Of a stretch of DNA of 38,267 nucleotides, positions 7,890 through 15,794 are shown one piece after another (position 1 is the stretch's first letter; each line of letters starts with the position of its first letter). The DNA lies in the NCBI GenBank assembly GCA_009908535.1, contig JAAAOD010000043.1, positions 1-38,267 of the forward strand, given 5' to 3'. The DNA is from Verrucomicrobiota bacterium. Its GTDB lineage: Bacteria > Verrucomicrobiota > Verrucomicrobiia > Opitutales > Oceanipulchritudinaceae. Below the pieces are notes generated by a model. The model did not search any database, was not told the origin of the DNA, and saw nothing but the letters and a program-made list of their open reading frames with translations. The position numbers and the translations under genes were made by a program.

Positions 7890-9031
7890 AGCGCGTCATC
7901 CACATCGTCGACCGGCTCGACCGGGTGAATTTCGGGATCTGGAACGCCGCCCTCGCCACGACCCGGCCTTTGCGGGAGCGTCACGGCCTCGGGGCCGAGA
8001 TCTGGTATCCCGCCGCCACGCGGGAGGGCGAGGATCCCGACCTGCAGGGGGCTGTTTCCCGCGGTCTTCCCGACACTGGCAAGCCCGCTCTGGCCGCCAC
8101 CGCGGAAGCGGCGGGGCTCGATCCGGAAGAAGATGTGATCGTCAGCCATGGTTGCTGGCGATATCCGACCCGCTGGGGATATGCGCTTCGCCTCCGCGGT
8201 TTTGCCTGGCTGGCCGTTCCCCACGGGATGCTCGAAGGGTGGAGCGTCCAGCAGAAGCGCCTCCGCAAGGCTCTCTACTTCCGGTTTTATGAAGGGCCGC
8301 GTCTGCGCATGGCCCAGCGCCTCCGCGCGGTGGGCCGTCCGGAATGGGAAAATCTCCGGAAACAGTTCGGCGACAAGGTGATCTGGATCCCCAATGGGGT
8401 GCCGAAGCGAAAGGCATCCTCGCCCGAAAGGGCCTCCAGGGAAGAGCGGATCGTGCTCTTCCTCGCCCGCTTGCATCACAAAAAGGGCTTGCTGCCCCTG
8501 CTGGAGGGCTGGCGGCGGAGTCGCGTCTCCGCGGACCGGCGTTTCCGCCTTGTCCTTGCCGGGCCGGATGACGGTGAACTTGCGAGGGTGCGCTCCTGTA
8601 TTGCCGAAAACCTCAGGGGTGCTTCGATCGAACTGCCCGGTCCCGTGTACGGGGAAGAGAAATTCCGGTTGCTGGAGAGAAGCCGGTTCTATGTCCTGCC
8701 CTCGCACAGCGAGGGATTCCCCACCAGTGTTCTCGAAGCCATGCAGTTCGGCCTGGTGCCATTGATTTCCATGGGATGCAATTTTCCCGACGTTTTCGAG
8801 AAGGACCTCGGCCTTCGCGCGGAACCGGATCCGGAGAGCATCCGGCGGGCCCTTGATCGAATCGGGGCGATGGACGACGCGGAATGGCAGCGGCGCTCCC
8901 GGGCTGCCGCCGCCTACATCGACGCCCATTACACGAACGAGCGTCTCGGGGACGAGCTCCATGCCCTTTACCGGCAACTCCTCGGGGAGTGCCGAACAGG
9001 GACCACCGCCGGCAATCGCATCCAAGGATGA
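7886..9031 (+). CDS. Glycosyltransferase family 4
   Basis: GT-B glycosyltransferase of 381 residues starting at a GTG that overlaps the preceding TGA (GTGA). The N-terminal part opens with KRVIHIVDRLDRVNFGIW, then VSHGCWRYPTRWGYALR and AVPHGMLEGWS, a pattern seen in capsule and O-antigen GT4 enzymes. The C-terminal part shows VIWIPNGVP, RIVLFLARLHHKKGLLPLLEG and a complete EX7E motif in PSHSEGFPTSVLEAMQFG. It ends with a low-complexity tail (GTTAGNRIQG). It is the last gene before the only internal gap of the operon (9032-9130). The sugar specificity is unknown. Confidence 0.9.
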   Translation: MKRVIHIVDRLDRVNFGIWNAALATTRPLRERHGLGAEIWYPAATREGEDPDLQGAVSRGLPDTGKPALAATAEAAGLDPEEDVIVSHGCWRYPTRWGYALRLRGFAWLAVPHGMLEGWSVQQKRLRKALYFRFYEGPRLRMAQRLRAVGRPEWENLRKQFGDKVIWIPNGVPKRKASSPERASREERIVLFLARLHHKKGLLPLLEGWRRSRVSADRRFRLVLAGPDDGELARVRSCIAENLRGASIELPGPVYGEEKFRLLERSRFYVLPSHSEGFPTSVLEAMQFGLVPLISMGCNFPDVFEKDLGLRAEPDPESIRRALDRIGAMDDAEWQRRSRAAAAYIDAHYTNERLGDELHALYRQLLGECRTGTTAGNRIQG

Positions 9032-9069
9032 CTCTTGACCGGCAGCGCCTTTTCCAGTGGTCTGTGCAT

Positions 9070-9102
9070 GGCTCCAGCGGATGCGGCTCGCATCGCGGAG
9101 CC
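9070..9102 (+). other. Strong intercistronic hairpin
   Basis: GGCTCC (9070-9075) pairs with GGAGCC (9097-9102), and inside it GC-GATGCG pairs with CGCATC-GC around a GCT loop (9086-9088). This makes about 14 base pairs with single-base bulges at 9076 and 9079. It lies in the 99-base gap between two genes and 28 bases before the GTG at 9131. No T run follows, so it is not a classic terminator. It could be an RNA processing or stability element, or an attenuator. Confidence 0.6.
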
Positions 9103-9130
9103 TGTAGTCAACCTGTAACGACAAACGAAC

Positions 9131-10186
9131 GTGAAAAAAATACTGGTTACTGGATCCTCCGGACTGATCGGTTCGGAGGTTTGCGTTTATTTTGCCGAGC
9201 GGGGCTGGGAGATCCACGGAGTGGACAATAACCAGCGCGCTGTGTTCTTTGGTCCGCAGGGTGACACCCGCTGGAACCAGGATCGCCTGTCCGCCAGCCT
9301 CGAAAAACAGTTTGTTCACCACGAGGTCGATATTCGCGACCGCCTCGAGGTCCTCAACCTGATGCAGGAGGTGCAGCCGGCGGCGATCGTCCACACGGCC
9401 GCCCAACCCAGTCATGACCGTGCCGCCGCCATTCCTTTCGCTGACTTCGACACCAACGCGGTCGGGACCGTCAACCTTCTCGAAGCGGCCCGGCGAAGCT
9501 GCCCGGAAGCCCCCTTCGCACACATGTCGACGAACAAGGTCTACGGCGACCGGCCCAACACCATTCCGCTTACGGAGCACGAAACGCGGTGGGATTACGA
9601 TGATCCGGCCTACGGGGACGGCATTCCCGAGGATTTTCCCATCGACCAGTCCAAACATTCCCTCTTCGGCGCCTCCAAAGTAGCGGCCGATGTCATGGTG
9701 CAGGAATACGGGCGTTACTTCAACATGCCGACCTGCGCGCTGCGGGGCGGGTGCCTGACCGGCCCCAACCACAGCGGAGTGGAACTTCACGGCTTCCTCA
9801 GTTTCCTCGCCAAATGCAATCTCGAGGAAAGGGAATTCAAGATCTTTGGCTACAAGGGCAAACAGGTTCGCGACAATATCCACAGCCACGACGTAGCCCG
9901 TTTCATTCACGCCTTCATCGAGAAACCGCTTCCCGGGGAGGTCTACAACATCGGCGGGGGCAAGGACAATACCTGCTCCATTCTGGAAGCCTTCCAACTG
10001 GTGGAGAAGTATTCCGGAAAACAAATGACCTATTCGTATGTGGAGACAAACCGGATCGGCGACCACATCTGTTACTATTCCGATCTCACGAAAATGCGGA
10101 AGCATTACCCGGCGTGGGACATCTCCATCAGCCTCGAGGAAACGATGCAGCAGATCGTGGAGAGTTGGCTGCAACGCCGGACCTGA
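9131..10186 (+). CDS. NAD-dependent epimerase, CDP-paratose 2-epimerase-like, YxxxK Tyr replaced by Phe
   Basis: Extended SDR protein of 351 residues that acts on a nucleotide sugar. GSSGLIGSE at 8-16 binds NAD. The long conserved blocks characteristic of this subgroup are all present: AQPSHDRAAA (91-100), MSTNKVYGDRPN (132-143), HSLFGASKVAADVMVQEYGR (176-195), GGCLTGPNHSGVELHGFLSF and GYKGKQVRDNIHSHDV. The group is related to CDP-tyvelose/paratose 2-epimerase. The catalytic YxxxK reads F179xxxK183, so the usual Tyr is missing; from memory many relatives also have Phe here, so the mechanism may differ from classical epimerases. None of the other CDP-3,6-dideoxyhexose genes are in the window, so the substrate is open. 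The start is a GTG without a clear ribosome site, after a hairpin-bearing gap. Confidence 0.85.
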   Translation: MKKILVTGSSGLIGSEVCVYFAERGWEIHGVDNNQRAVFFGPQGDTRWNQDRLSASLEKQFVHHEVDIRDRLEVLNLMQEVQPAAIVHTAAQPSHDRAAAIPFADFDTNAVGTVNLLEAARRSCPEAPFAHMSTNKVYGDRPNTIPLTEHETRWDYDDPAYGDGIPEDFPIDQSKHSLFGASKVAADVMVQEYGRYFNMPTCALRGGCLTGPNHSGVELHGFLSFLAKCNLEEREFKIFGYKGKQVRDNIHSHDVARFIHAFIEKPLPGEVYNIGGGKDNTCSILEAFQLVEKYSGKQMTYSYVETNRIGDHICYYSDLTKMRKHYPAWDISISLEETMQQIVESWLQRRT

Positions 10187-10190
10187 ATCC

Positions 10191-11393
10191 ATGCGGGTCC
10201 TGATTGCGGAGGAGGCCCTGCAGTCCGGGGCCGGTCACTGGCCCAGCTACATTGGCGGCCTGGGGAGTGCTTTCCGCGAGGCGGGGGACAGGGTGGAGGT
10301 CGCGGTGCACCGCGGAGCCGGTGAGGACCTCTGTGCTCGGGTGGGCGGAACCCCGTGGTTCAGTCGTAATTGCTGGATCGATACGCGCAGCCAGGGAGCG
10401 CTTGGCGGGCTGCGCCACAACTTTATTTACCATCGTGAGCTGAAGGACTGGCTGCGAAGGGAAGAGGAACCCCTTGACTGGGTGCTCGCCCTCACCGTGC
10501 GGCCGCAGCACCTTCTGGCTCTCGCCCGGCTCGGGCGGGACCGCGAGGCCATGGGGGGAGCGCGGTTGCTCCTTCTTTTCGTACAGGGATTCGGCCGGTA
10601 CAACGGGCCGGGCCGCTCGGTGTGCTTCTCCTCCACGCCGACGAACCGCATGGCGAGGTTCTGTTTCCGGCTTCTCGCCCCCGCCGTCCGCGAGGGAAGG
10701 GCTGTTCTCGCTGCGGAGACGAACGGAATGAGGCGCGAACTGGAGGAATTCAGCGATCTTCCGGTGAAGCTCTTCCCCCATCCCGTGCCGCCTCCGGAGA
10801 AGCTGCCGCCACCGGTGGCCGGGAGATCACCTTTTCTGCTCACGGCACCGGGATTCGCCCGTCACGAGAAGGGGAGCGACCTCCTGCGGACGGCCATCGA
10901 GGAGCTGCTCGGTGCGGGCGAGGCGGACGGGGTTGAATTTGTTCTCCAGTGGCCCGAACCGTTTTCCCTGCACGACGGATCCCCTCTCGGTCCCGGGGAG
11001 AGGCTGGCCTCCGATCCCCGGGTCCGCCTCGTCAATGAAAACCTCGATCCTGCCGCCTACGAAAAGCTCATCGCGGAGAGCGGCGCGGTCCTGCTTCCGT
11101 ATCGACGAAATTCCTACCACAATCGCCTGTCCCGTGTGGCCATCGAGGCGGCCGGGCGGGGCAAGCCCCTCCTCTACACGACGGGGACCTGGACGGAGGA
11201 GGTCGCCGTAACCGCCGGCACGGGCGTTCCCGTTCACGAGGAGTCGGCCCGGGCGCTGGCGGCGGCGATCCGCGAAGCGGTAGCGCGGCGGCACGAACTG
11301 GAGGCACGGGCCCGCGAGGGCGCGGCGGCGGTGGCTTCCTTCCACACCGCGGCCACCTTCCGGCAGCAACTGCAGGAGATCATGGAAAAATGA
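10191..11393 (+). CDS. Glycosyltransferase, GT-B fold
   Basis: Predicted glycosyltransferase of 400 residues, starting 4 bases after the epimerase stop. The N-terminal domain opens with MRVLIAEEALQSGAGHWPSY and a Gly-rich loop. The C-terminal domain contains FLLTAPGFARHEKGSDLL, VEFVLQWPEPF and the donor-site region AVLLPYRRNSYHNRLSRVAI followed by EAAGRGKPLLYT. The canonical EX7E is not clear; the first acidic residue seems replaced within YRRNSYHNRLSR. That is seen in some divergent GT4 proteins. The frame extends further upstream, but that part overlaps the epimerase. The gene ends in ATGA overlap with an acyltransferase gene. Confidence 0.8.
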   Translation: MRVLIAEEALQSGAGHWPSYIGGLGSAFREAGDRVEVAVHRGAGEDLCARVGGTPWFSRNCWIDTRSQGALGGLRHNFIYHRELKDWLRREEEPLDWVLALTVRPQHLLALARLGRDREAMGGARLLLLFVQGFGRYNGPGRSVCFSSTPTNRMARFCFRLLAPAVREGRAVLAAETNGMRRELEEFSDLPVKLFPHPVPPPEKLPPPVAGRSPFLLTAPGFARHEKGSDLLRTAIEELLGAGEADGVEFVLQWPEPFSLHDGSPLGPGERLASDPRVRLVNENLDPAAYEKLIAESGAVLLPYRRNSYHNRLSRVAIEAAGRGKPLLYTTGTWTEEVAVTAGTGVPVHEESARALAAAIREAVARRHELEARAREGAAAVASFHTAATFRQQLQEIMEK

Positions 11394-11929
11394 ACCGACG
11401 TCTGTTCGCGGGCGCGGTGGCCGCCTACCTTTACAACGGCTGGATCGGCCGTTTCCCCTCCCGTCGTCTGCGGTGCTGGTACCTTCGACGGTGGCTGGGA
11501 AACATGGGTCAGAGGGCGGGCGTTCAGCTGGGCTGCCGTTTCCTGAACGGACGCAACGTCCATCTGGGGGAGGGCGCCGTCATCAATTTCGGGAGCTTGC
11601 TGGACGGGCGAAAGCATGCCGTCGAGATCGGCCATGATGCCAGTATCGGGCCGGAGGCCGCCCTCCTGACCCTCGGGCACGATCCGCAGGCGGCGGACTT
11701 CGCCGATCGGGGCGGGGTCGTCCGGATCGGGCCGCGGGTCTGGATCGGCTATCGCGCCATTGTCCTGCCCGGGGTGACGATCGGTGAAGGCGCCGTGGTC
11801 GCGGCCGGGGCCGTCGTCACCCGCGATATCGATCCCTTCAGCATTTGCGCCGGAAGCCCGGCCCGCCCCGTCGGCGAGAGGTCACGGGAAATCAACTACG
11901 AATTGCACTACAGTCCGTGGCTGTTATGA
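11390..11929 (+). CDS. LbH-type hexapeptide acyltransferase
   Basis: Predicted sugar O-acyltransferase of 179 residues, probably using acetyl-CoA. The hydrophobic, basic N-terminus (1-40) may lie against the membrane. Beta-helix repeats follow: NVHLGEGAVINFG, AVEIGHDASIGPEA, then the loop LTLGHDPQAAD with the presumed catalytic His, then VVRIGPRVWIGYRAIVLPGV, TIGEGAVVAAGAVV and the closing ICAGSPARPVG. This is the same family as the proteins at 4973 and 19222, but in a shorter form. The ATG overlaps the previous stop (ATGA). The site it acylates is unknown. Confidence 0.87.
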   Translation: MNRRLFAGAVAAYLYNGWIGRFPSRRLRCWYLRRWLGNMGQRAGVQLGCRFLNGRNVHLGEGAVINFGSLLDGRKHAVEIGHDASIGPEAALLTLGHDPQAADFADRGGVVRIGPRVWIGYRAIVLPGVTIGEGAVVAAGAVVTRDIDPFSICAGSPARPVGERSREINYELHYSPWLL

Positions 11930-11951
11930 GAATGCACTTGGGAGCTCCAAT

Positions 11952-13049
11952 ATGAGAATACTGATTACGGGAGTCTGCGGTTTTGTGGGAACCTCACTTG
12001 TCCGGGAGATAAGGCGGGCGCATCCTGACTGGGAACTGGTTGGCCTCGACAACTTTTCCCGCGCGGGATCGTGGCGCAACAAGGATTCCGTTGAAACGGA
12101 GGCCGGCGTCCACCTTTTCCACGGGGACATCCGCTCCGCGAGTGATCTGGAAACCCTGCCACCCTGCGACTGGGTGCTCGATGCGGCCGCCAACCCCAGC
12201 GTCCTCGCCGGAGTCGACGGGCAGACGAGTTCGCGCCAGTTGGTTGAACACAACCTGGCCGGAACCATCAATCTACTTGAGTACTGTCGCCGGCATGAGG
12301 CGGGCTTCATCCTCTTGTCAACGAGCCGGGTCTATTCGATTCCGCCTTTGGCCGGGTTGTCCATACGGGTCGAACAAACCCACGAAGGACGCAACCGCTT
12401 TACTCCGGAGCCCGGAACGCCAATGCCGACGGGGGTGAGTCCGGCTGGCGTCGCGGAGAGCTTTTCAACGGAACCGCCTGTTTCCCTCTATGGCAGCACC
12501 AAAGTTGCCAGCGAACACCTCGCGCGCGAATACGGGTGCACCTATGGGTTCCCCGTCTGGATCAACCGCTGCGGGGTTCTCGCCGGAGCCGGCCAGTTCG
12601 GGCATCCCGCGCAGGGGATCTTTGCCTTCTGGGTGCACGCCTTCCGCGAGGGCCGTCCGCTGAAGTACATTGGATTCGACGGGGAAGGGCGGCAGGTCCG
12701 CGACTGCCTGCATCCGCGGGACCTTTTGCCGCTGCTCGATCAACAAATGGGGGCGGGGAACGACGTTTCCGGAAAGCCCGCGGTCGTCAACCTGGCCGGG
12801 GGGCTCGAGAACAGCATGTCCCTGGCCGAACTGACCCGCTGGTGCCGGAAGCGGTATCCGGATTCCCCTACCGGGGAACCGGAATCTTCGCCGGAAAATC
12901 GCCCTTTTGATCTGCCCTGGGTGGTGCTCGACACGCACAGGGCGAAGGAAGCATGGGGCTGGCAGCCGGGGACCCCGATCGAATCCATCCTCGGGGAGAT
13001 CGCGGCCTTTGCTGATGAACAGCCCGAGTGGCTCTCCCTCACTTTTTAA
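11952..13049 (+). CDS. NAD-dependent epimerase, CDP-paratose/tyvelose epimerase-like
   Basis: Extended SDR of 365 residues from the ATG at 11952. GVCGFVGTSL at 7-16 is the NAD-binding loop and LLSTSRVYS (121-129) carries the catalytic Ser/Thr. SLYGSTKVASEHLAREYG (178-195) has an intact Y180xxxK184, unlike the related protein at 9131. Later blocks, WINRCGVLAGAGQFGHPAQG and GFDGEGRQVRDCLHPRDLLP, are typical of a subgroup annotated as CDP-paratose 2-epimerase-like. It probably epimerises or dehydrates a nucleotide sugar for this glycan. A 22-base gap precedes it, one of the larger ones in the operon. The frame is open upstream, but the Rossmann beta strand MRILITG fixes the start. Confidence 0.86.
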   Translation: MRILITGVCGFVGTSLVREIRRAHPDWELVGLDNFSRAGSWRNKDSVETEAGVHLFHGDIRSASDLETLPPCDWVLDAAANPSVLAGVDGQTSSRQLVEHNLAGTINLLEYCRRHEAGFILLSTSRVYSIPPLAGLSIRVEQTHEGRNRFTPEPGTPMPTGVSPAGVAESFSTEPPVSLYGSTKVASEHLAREYGCTYGFPVWINRCGVLAGAGQFGHPAQGIFAFWVHAFREGRPLKYIGFDGEGRQVRDCLHPRDLLPLLDQQMGAGNDVSGKPAVVNLAGGLENSMSLAELTRWCRKRYPDSPTGEPESSPENRPFDLPWVVLDTHRAKEAWGWQPGTPIESILGEIAAFADEQPEWLSLTF

Positions 13050-13065
13050 TCAGGGCCGATCCGCC

Positions 13066-14889
13066 ATGTCCGCATTTTTGCAAAAAGCTCAACGCATCTA
13101 CAACCTTGCCGCGCCCTACGGGCGCCGGAAGATGCTGCTGGTCTTCCTCGTCGCCCTGGCGCAAGGCATTTTCCAAGTGATCGGGGTGACCTCGATTTTC
13201 CCCTTCCTCGCGCTTGCTGCCAATCCGGGTCAGTTCATGAATTCCGAACTGGGACAGACCCTCCTGCGCTGGCTGCCTGAGATCACGGAAAGGCAACTGT
13301 TGCTGGTGGCCGGCCTCTTCGCCATTCTTGCCCTGCTGAGCGCAAACGCGGTCATGCTTCTCGGGGAGGTCGCCCGCGCACGGTACGTGGCGGGACTCGG
13401 CCACTGGCTGCGCGTGCGTCTCCTCAGTCAGATGGTCAACAATCCTTACGGCTACTTTCTGCACCACAACACGGGAGAACTGCTGAAGAAGGCTTCTGCC
13501 GACGTGATGAGTTTCATCGGGGGCATTTTAGCTCCCCTTATGGACTTTCTCGCGCGCCTGATCATGGTGATCCTCCTTCTTGCGACCCTCCTCTGGATCA
13601 ACCTTGGCATCACTCTGGTGGCGGGCCTCATTCTGGTCGGATTCTACGTGCTGGTCTACAAGATCCTCGGGCGAATGCGGAAGGCGACCTCGGACGGCCT
13701 TAAGGCGGCCAACCGGGGTGCGATGAAGGAGGCGCTTCAGGTTTTATCCGGCATCAAGCCCATCAAAGTGCACGGAGTGGAACGCTTTTTTATCAGGAGG
13801 TACGGCGGCTTTACCGCCATGCAGGCCCGCCTTGCGAAATGGATCCCGGTCGTCAACAACTCGCCGCGGTACCTGATCGAACCCATCGCCTTCGGCGGGA
13901 TCGTTGGCGTAGTGATTTACTATGTGGTACTCGGCCAGTCGGTGCAGTCGATCCTCCCGGTCCTCGGGGTCATGGCGCTTGCGGGCTACCGTTTGCTGCC
14001 GAATATCCAGCTCATGTACGGCGCCTTCAGCGGGATTTCCATCTCCTCGCACGCCCTTGAGGAAATCTACGACGAGATCCGCGGGCGCGGCTTTCAGCAT
14101 CCCCTCGTTTTTCCGGATCCCTTCGCCGCCAGCGGCCCCAAACCGATCCGCTGGGAAGAAGCCATCGAGTTAAAGGATATCACTTTTCACTACAAAGGAG
14201 CCAAGACACCGGTCCTCGACGGGATGAACCTCCGCATTCCGAAAAACCACTTCTATGCCTTTATCGGGGAAACCGGATCGGGGAAATCGACGCTCATCGA
14301 CCTGATCCTCGGGCTTCACGAGCCATCCGGGGGCCAGATTCTGGTCGACGGGATCCCTCTGACGCCTGAACGGATGCGTTCCTGGCGCGCAGGCATTGGT
14401 TACGTGCCCCAGGATATCTTTCTCATGGACGATACCATTTCGGCCAATATTGCTTTCGGCGTTCCTCCTGAAGAAATAGAGATGGAACGTGTCCACGAAG
14501 TGGCGAAGGCCGCGCAGTTGAGACGTTTCATCAGCGAGGAGCTTCCCGACGGGTTTGCAACGAAAGTGGGGGAACGCGGCGTCCGCCTTTCCGGCGGGCA
14601 GCGCCAGCGCATCGGCCTTGCCCGGGCCCTCTACCACGAGCCGGCCCTGCTGATCCTCGACGAGGCGACCAGCGCCCTCGACAACCAGACCGAAGCGGCC
14701 CTCATGGAGGCCATAGAAAGCCTCCACGGGAAACTGAGTCTCCTCGTCATCGCCCACCGTCTCACCACCGTGCGCCGGGCGGACAAGGTGATCCAGCTTG
14801 CCGGGGGCGGAGTGGCAAGGGAAGGCACCTACGCGGAGATCGTTCCTTACCTCCCGGAGGAGGAGGTTGTGAATCAGGATTCCGGTTAG
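13066..14889 (+). CDS. ABC exporter, PglK/MsbA-like candidate glycolipid flippase
   Basis: Half-transporter of 607 residues with the membrane domain fused to the ATPase, acting as a homodimer in the inner membrane. The membrane domain (about 20-320) has around six helices. The ATPase has Walker A GETGSGKST (401-409), Q-loop YVPQD (446-450), signature LSGGQ (508-512), Walker B LLILDEATSALD (528-539) and H-loop His564. The sequence after Walker A, LIDLILGLHEPSGGQILVDG, resembles PglK, the Campylobacter flippase of lipid-linked oligosaccharides. No Wzx-type flippase is present in the window, so this is the best candidate to turn the lipid-linked unit across the membrane. The ATG at 13066 follows the epimerase by 16 bases. 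Transport of another lipid or peptide cannot be excluded. Confidence 0.9.
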   Translation: MSAFLQKAQRIYNLAAPYGRRKMLLVFLVALAQGIFQVIGVTSIFPFLALAANPGQFMNSELGQTLLRWLPEITERQLLLVAGLFAILALLSANAVMLLGEVARARYVAGLGHWLRVRLLSQMVNNPYGYFLHHNTGELLKKASADVMSFIGGILAPLMDFLARLIMVILLLATLLWINLGITLVAGLILVGFYVLVYKILGRMRKATSDGLKAANRGAMKEALQVLSGIKPIKVHGVERFFIRRYGGFTAMQARLAKWIPVVNNSPRYLIEPIAFGGIVGVVIYYVVLGQSVQSILPVLGVMALAGYRLLPNIQLMYGAFSGISISSHALEEIYDEIRGRGFQHPLVFPDPFAASGPKPIRWEEAIELKDITFHYKGAKTPVLDGMNLRIPKNHFYAFIGETGSGKSTLIDLILGLHEPSGGQILVDGIPLTPERMRSWRAGIGYVPQDIFLMDDTISANIAFGVPPEEIEMERVHEVAKAAQLRRFISEELPDGFATKVGERGVRLSGGQRQRIGLARALYHEPALLILDEATSALDNQTEAALMEAIESLHGKLSLLVIAHRLTTVRRADKVIQLAGGGVAREGTYAEIVPYLPEEEVVNQDSG

Positions 14890-14894
14890 AGGCG

Positions 14895-15794
14895 ATGAAG
14901 GAATTCCGTATCCATTTTATCATTATCGGCGCGGCCAAGGCGGGGACGACGAGCCTTGCCCGCTGGCTGGCGGAAACGCCCGCGTGTTGCCTGAGCGAAC
15001 CGAAGGAAACGATGTTCTTCGGAAGCGAGCGCCGGCACCGGGAGGGGCTGGACTGGTACCGGCGGACCTACTTCGCCCACTGGGATGGAAAATCCCTGCC
15101 GGGGGAGGCAACGCCTGCCTATTCCGACCGGACGGAATGTCCGGGTACCCCGGAACGGGTTCATGCCCACAACCCCGGAGCCCGCATTCTCTACATGGTG
15201 CGCGATCCGGTCAAACGGACGGAATCCGCATGGCGTATGTGGGCGAGCCTGGAACCCCACGGCCATCCTTTCGCGGATCACCTGATCGAGCGTGCCCGGG
15301 CCGGATTCCATGCCTGGCTGGAAGATGCGACCGTATTCCGCCACGTCACGGAAACCAGTCGCTACGCCTGGCAGTGGGAAGCCTGGAAGGCGTTTCCCGC
15401 CAGTCAGCGGATGACCCTCTTTCTTGAGGACCTGCAGGCCGACAAGGAGAGGGCCTTGCGGCAGGTGGCGCAATTCCTGGAAATCCCCGCCGGCCCTCTC
15501 CTCGCGAAAAGCAACCGCAACTATAATACTGCGGAAGGCCGTATCATGAAAACGGCCCTTCGGAAAGGAGTGGAGGGGCACGTCCTCTGGCGCTCGGTCA
15601 AGCGGTTCGTCCCGGAGGTGATGAAACGGCGCCTCCTTGATAGCCCCCTCGGCACGCGCAAAGCCGAACTGCCGGCGGAGGGCTGGAACCCGGGCCTGAA
15701 ACGGCGGTTTCTCGACGAAGTTCGGGAGGATGCCCTGCGTCTTTTGCATGAACAGGGCCGGCCCGGCAGTTTCTGGGATCTGGAACTTGAATGA
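14895..15794 (+). CDS. PAPS-dependent sulfotransferase
   Basis: Predicted to move a sulfate group from PAPS to a sugar hydroxyl of the glycan. The 299-residue protein opens with the 5'-phosphosulfate loop IIGAAKAGTTSLARWL (10-25). The 3'-phosphate site is ILYMVRDPVKRTESAW (98-113), with Arg103 and Ser111. EPKETMFF (35-42) and YNTAEGRIMK resemble cytosolic and heparan-type sulfotransferases. There is no signal peptide or membrane segment, so it should act in the cytoplasm on lipid-linked intermediates. It starts 5 bases after the ABC exporter and overlaps the pyruvyltransferase gene (ATGA). It is one of three sulfotransferase-fold proteins in the operon. Confidence 0.9.
   Translation: MKEFRIHFIIIGAAKAGTTSLARWLAETPACCLSEPKETMFFGSERRHREGLDWYRRTYFAHWDGKSLPGEATPAYSDRTECPGTPERVHAHNPGARILYMVRDPVKRTESAWRMWASLEPHGHPFADHLIERARAGFHAWLEDATVFRHVTETSRYAWQWEAWKAFPASQRMTLFLEDLQADKERALRQVAQFLEIPAGPLLAKSNRNYNTAEGRIMKTALRKGVEGHVLWRSVKRFVPEVMKRRLLDSPLGTRKAELPAEGWNPGLKRRFLDEVREDALRLLHEQGRPGSFWDLELE

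Noticed and set aside
9035..9063. Promoter with TTGACC in the 9032-9130 gap
   Set aside because: TTGACC resembles a -35 box, but no acceptable -10 box lies 16-18 bases downstream.
7811..10192. 793-codon open frame on the minus strand
   Set aside because: It lies wholly opposite two clear glycosyltransferase or epimerase genes with strong motifs. Its translation has no recognisable domain and looks like the complement of GC-rich codons, which lack stops by composition.
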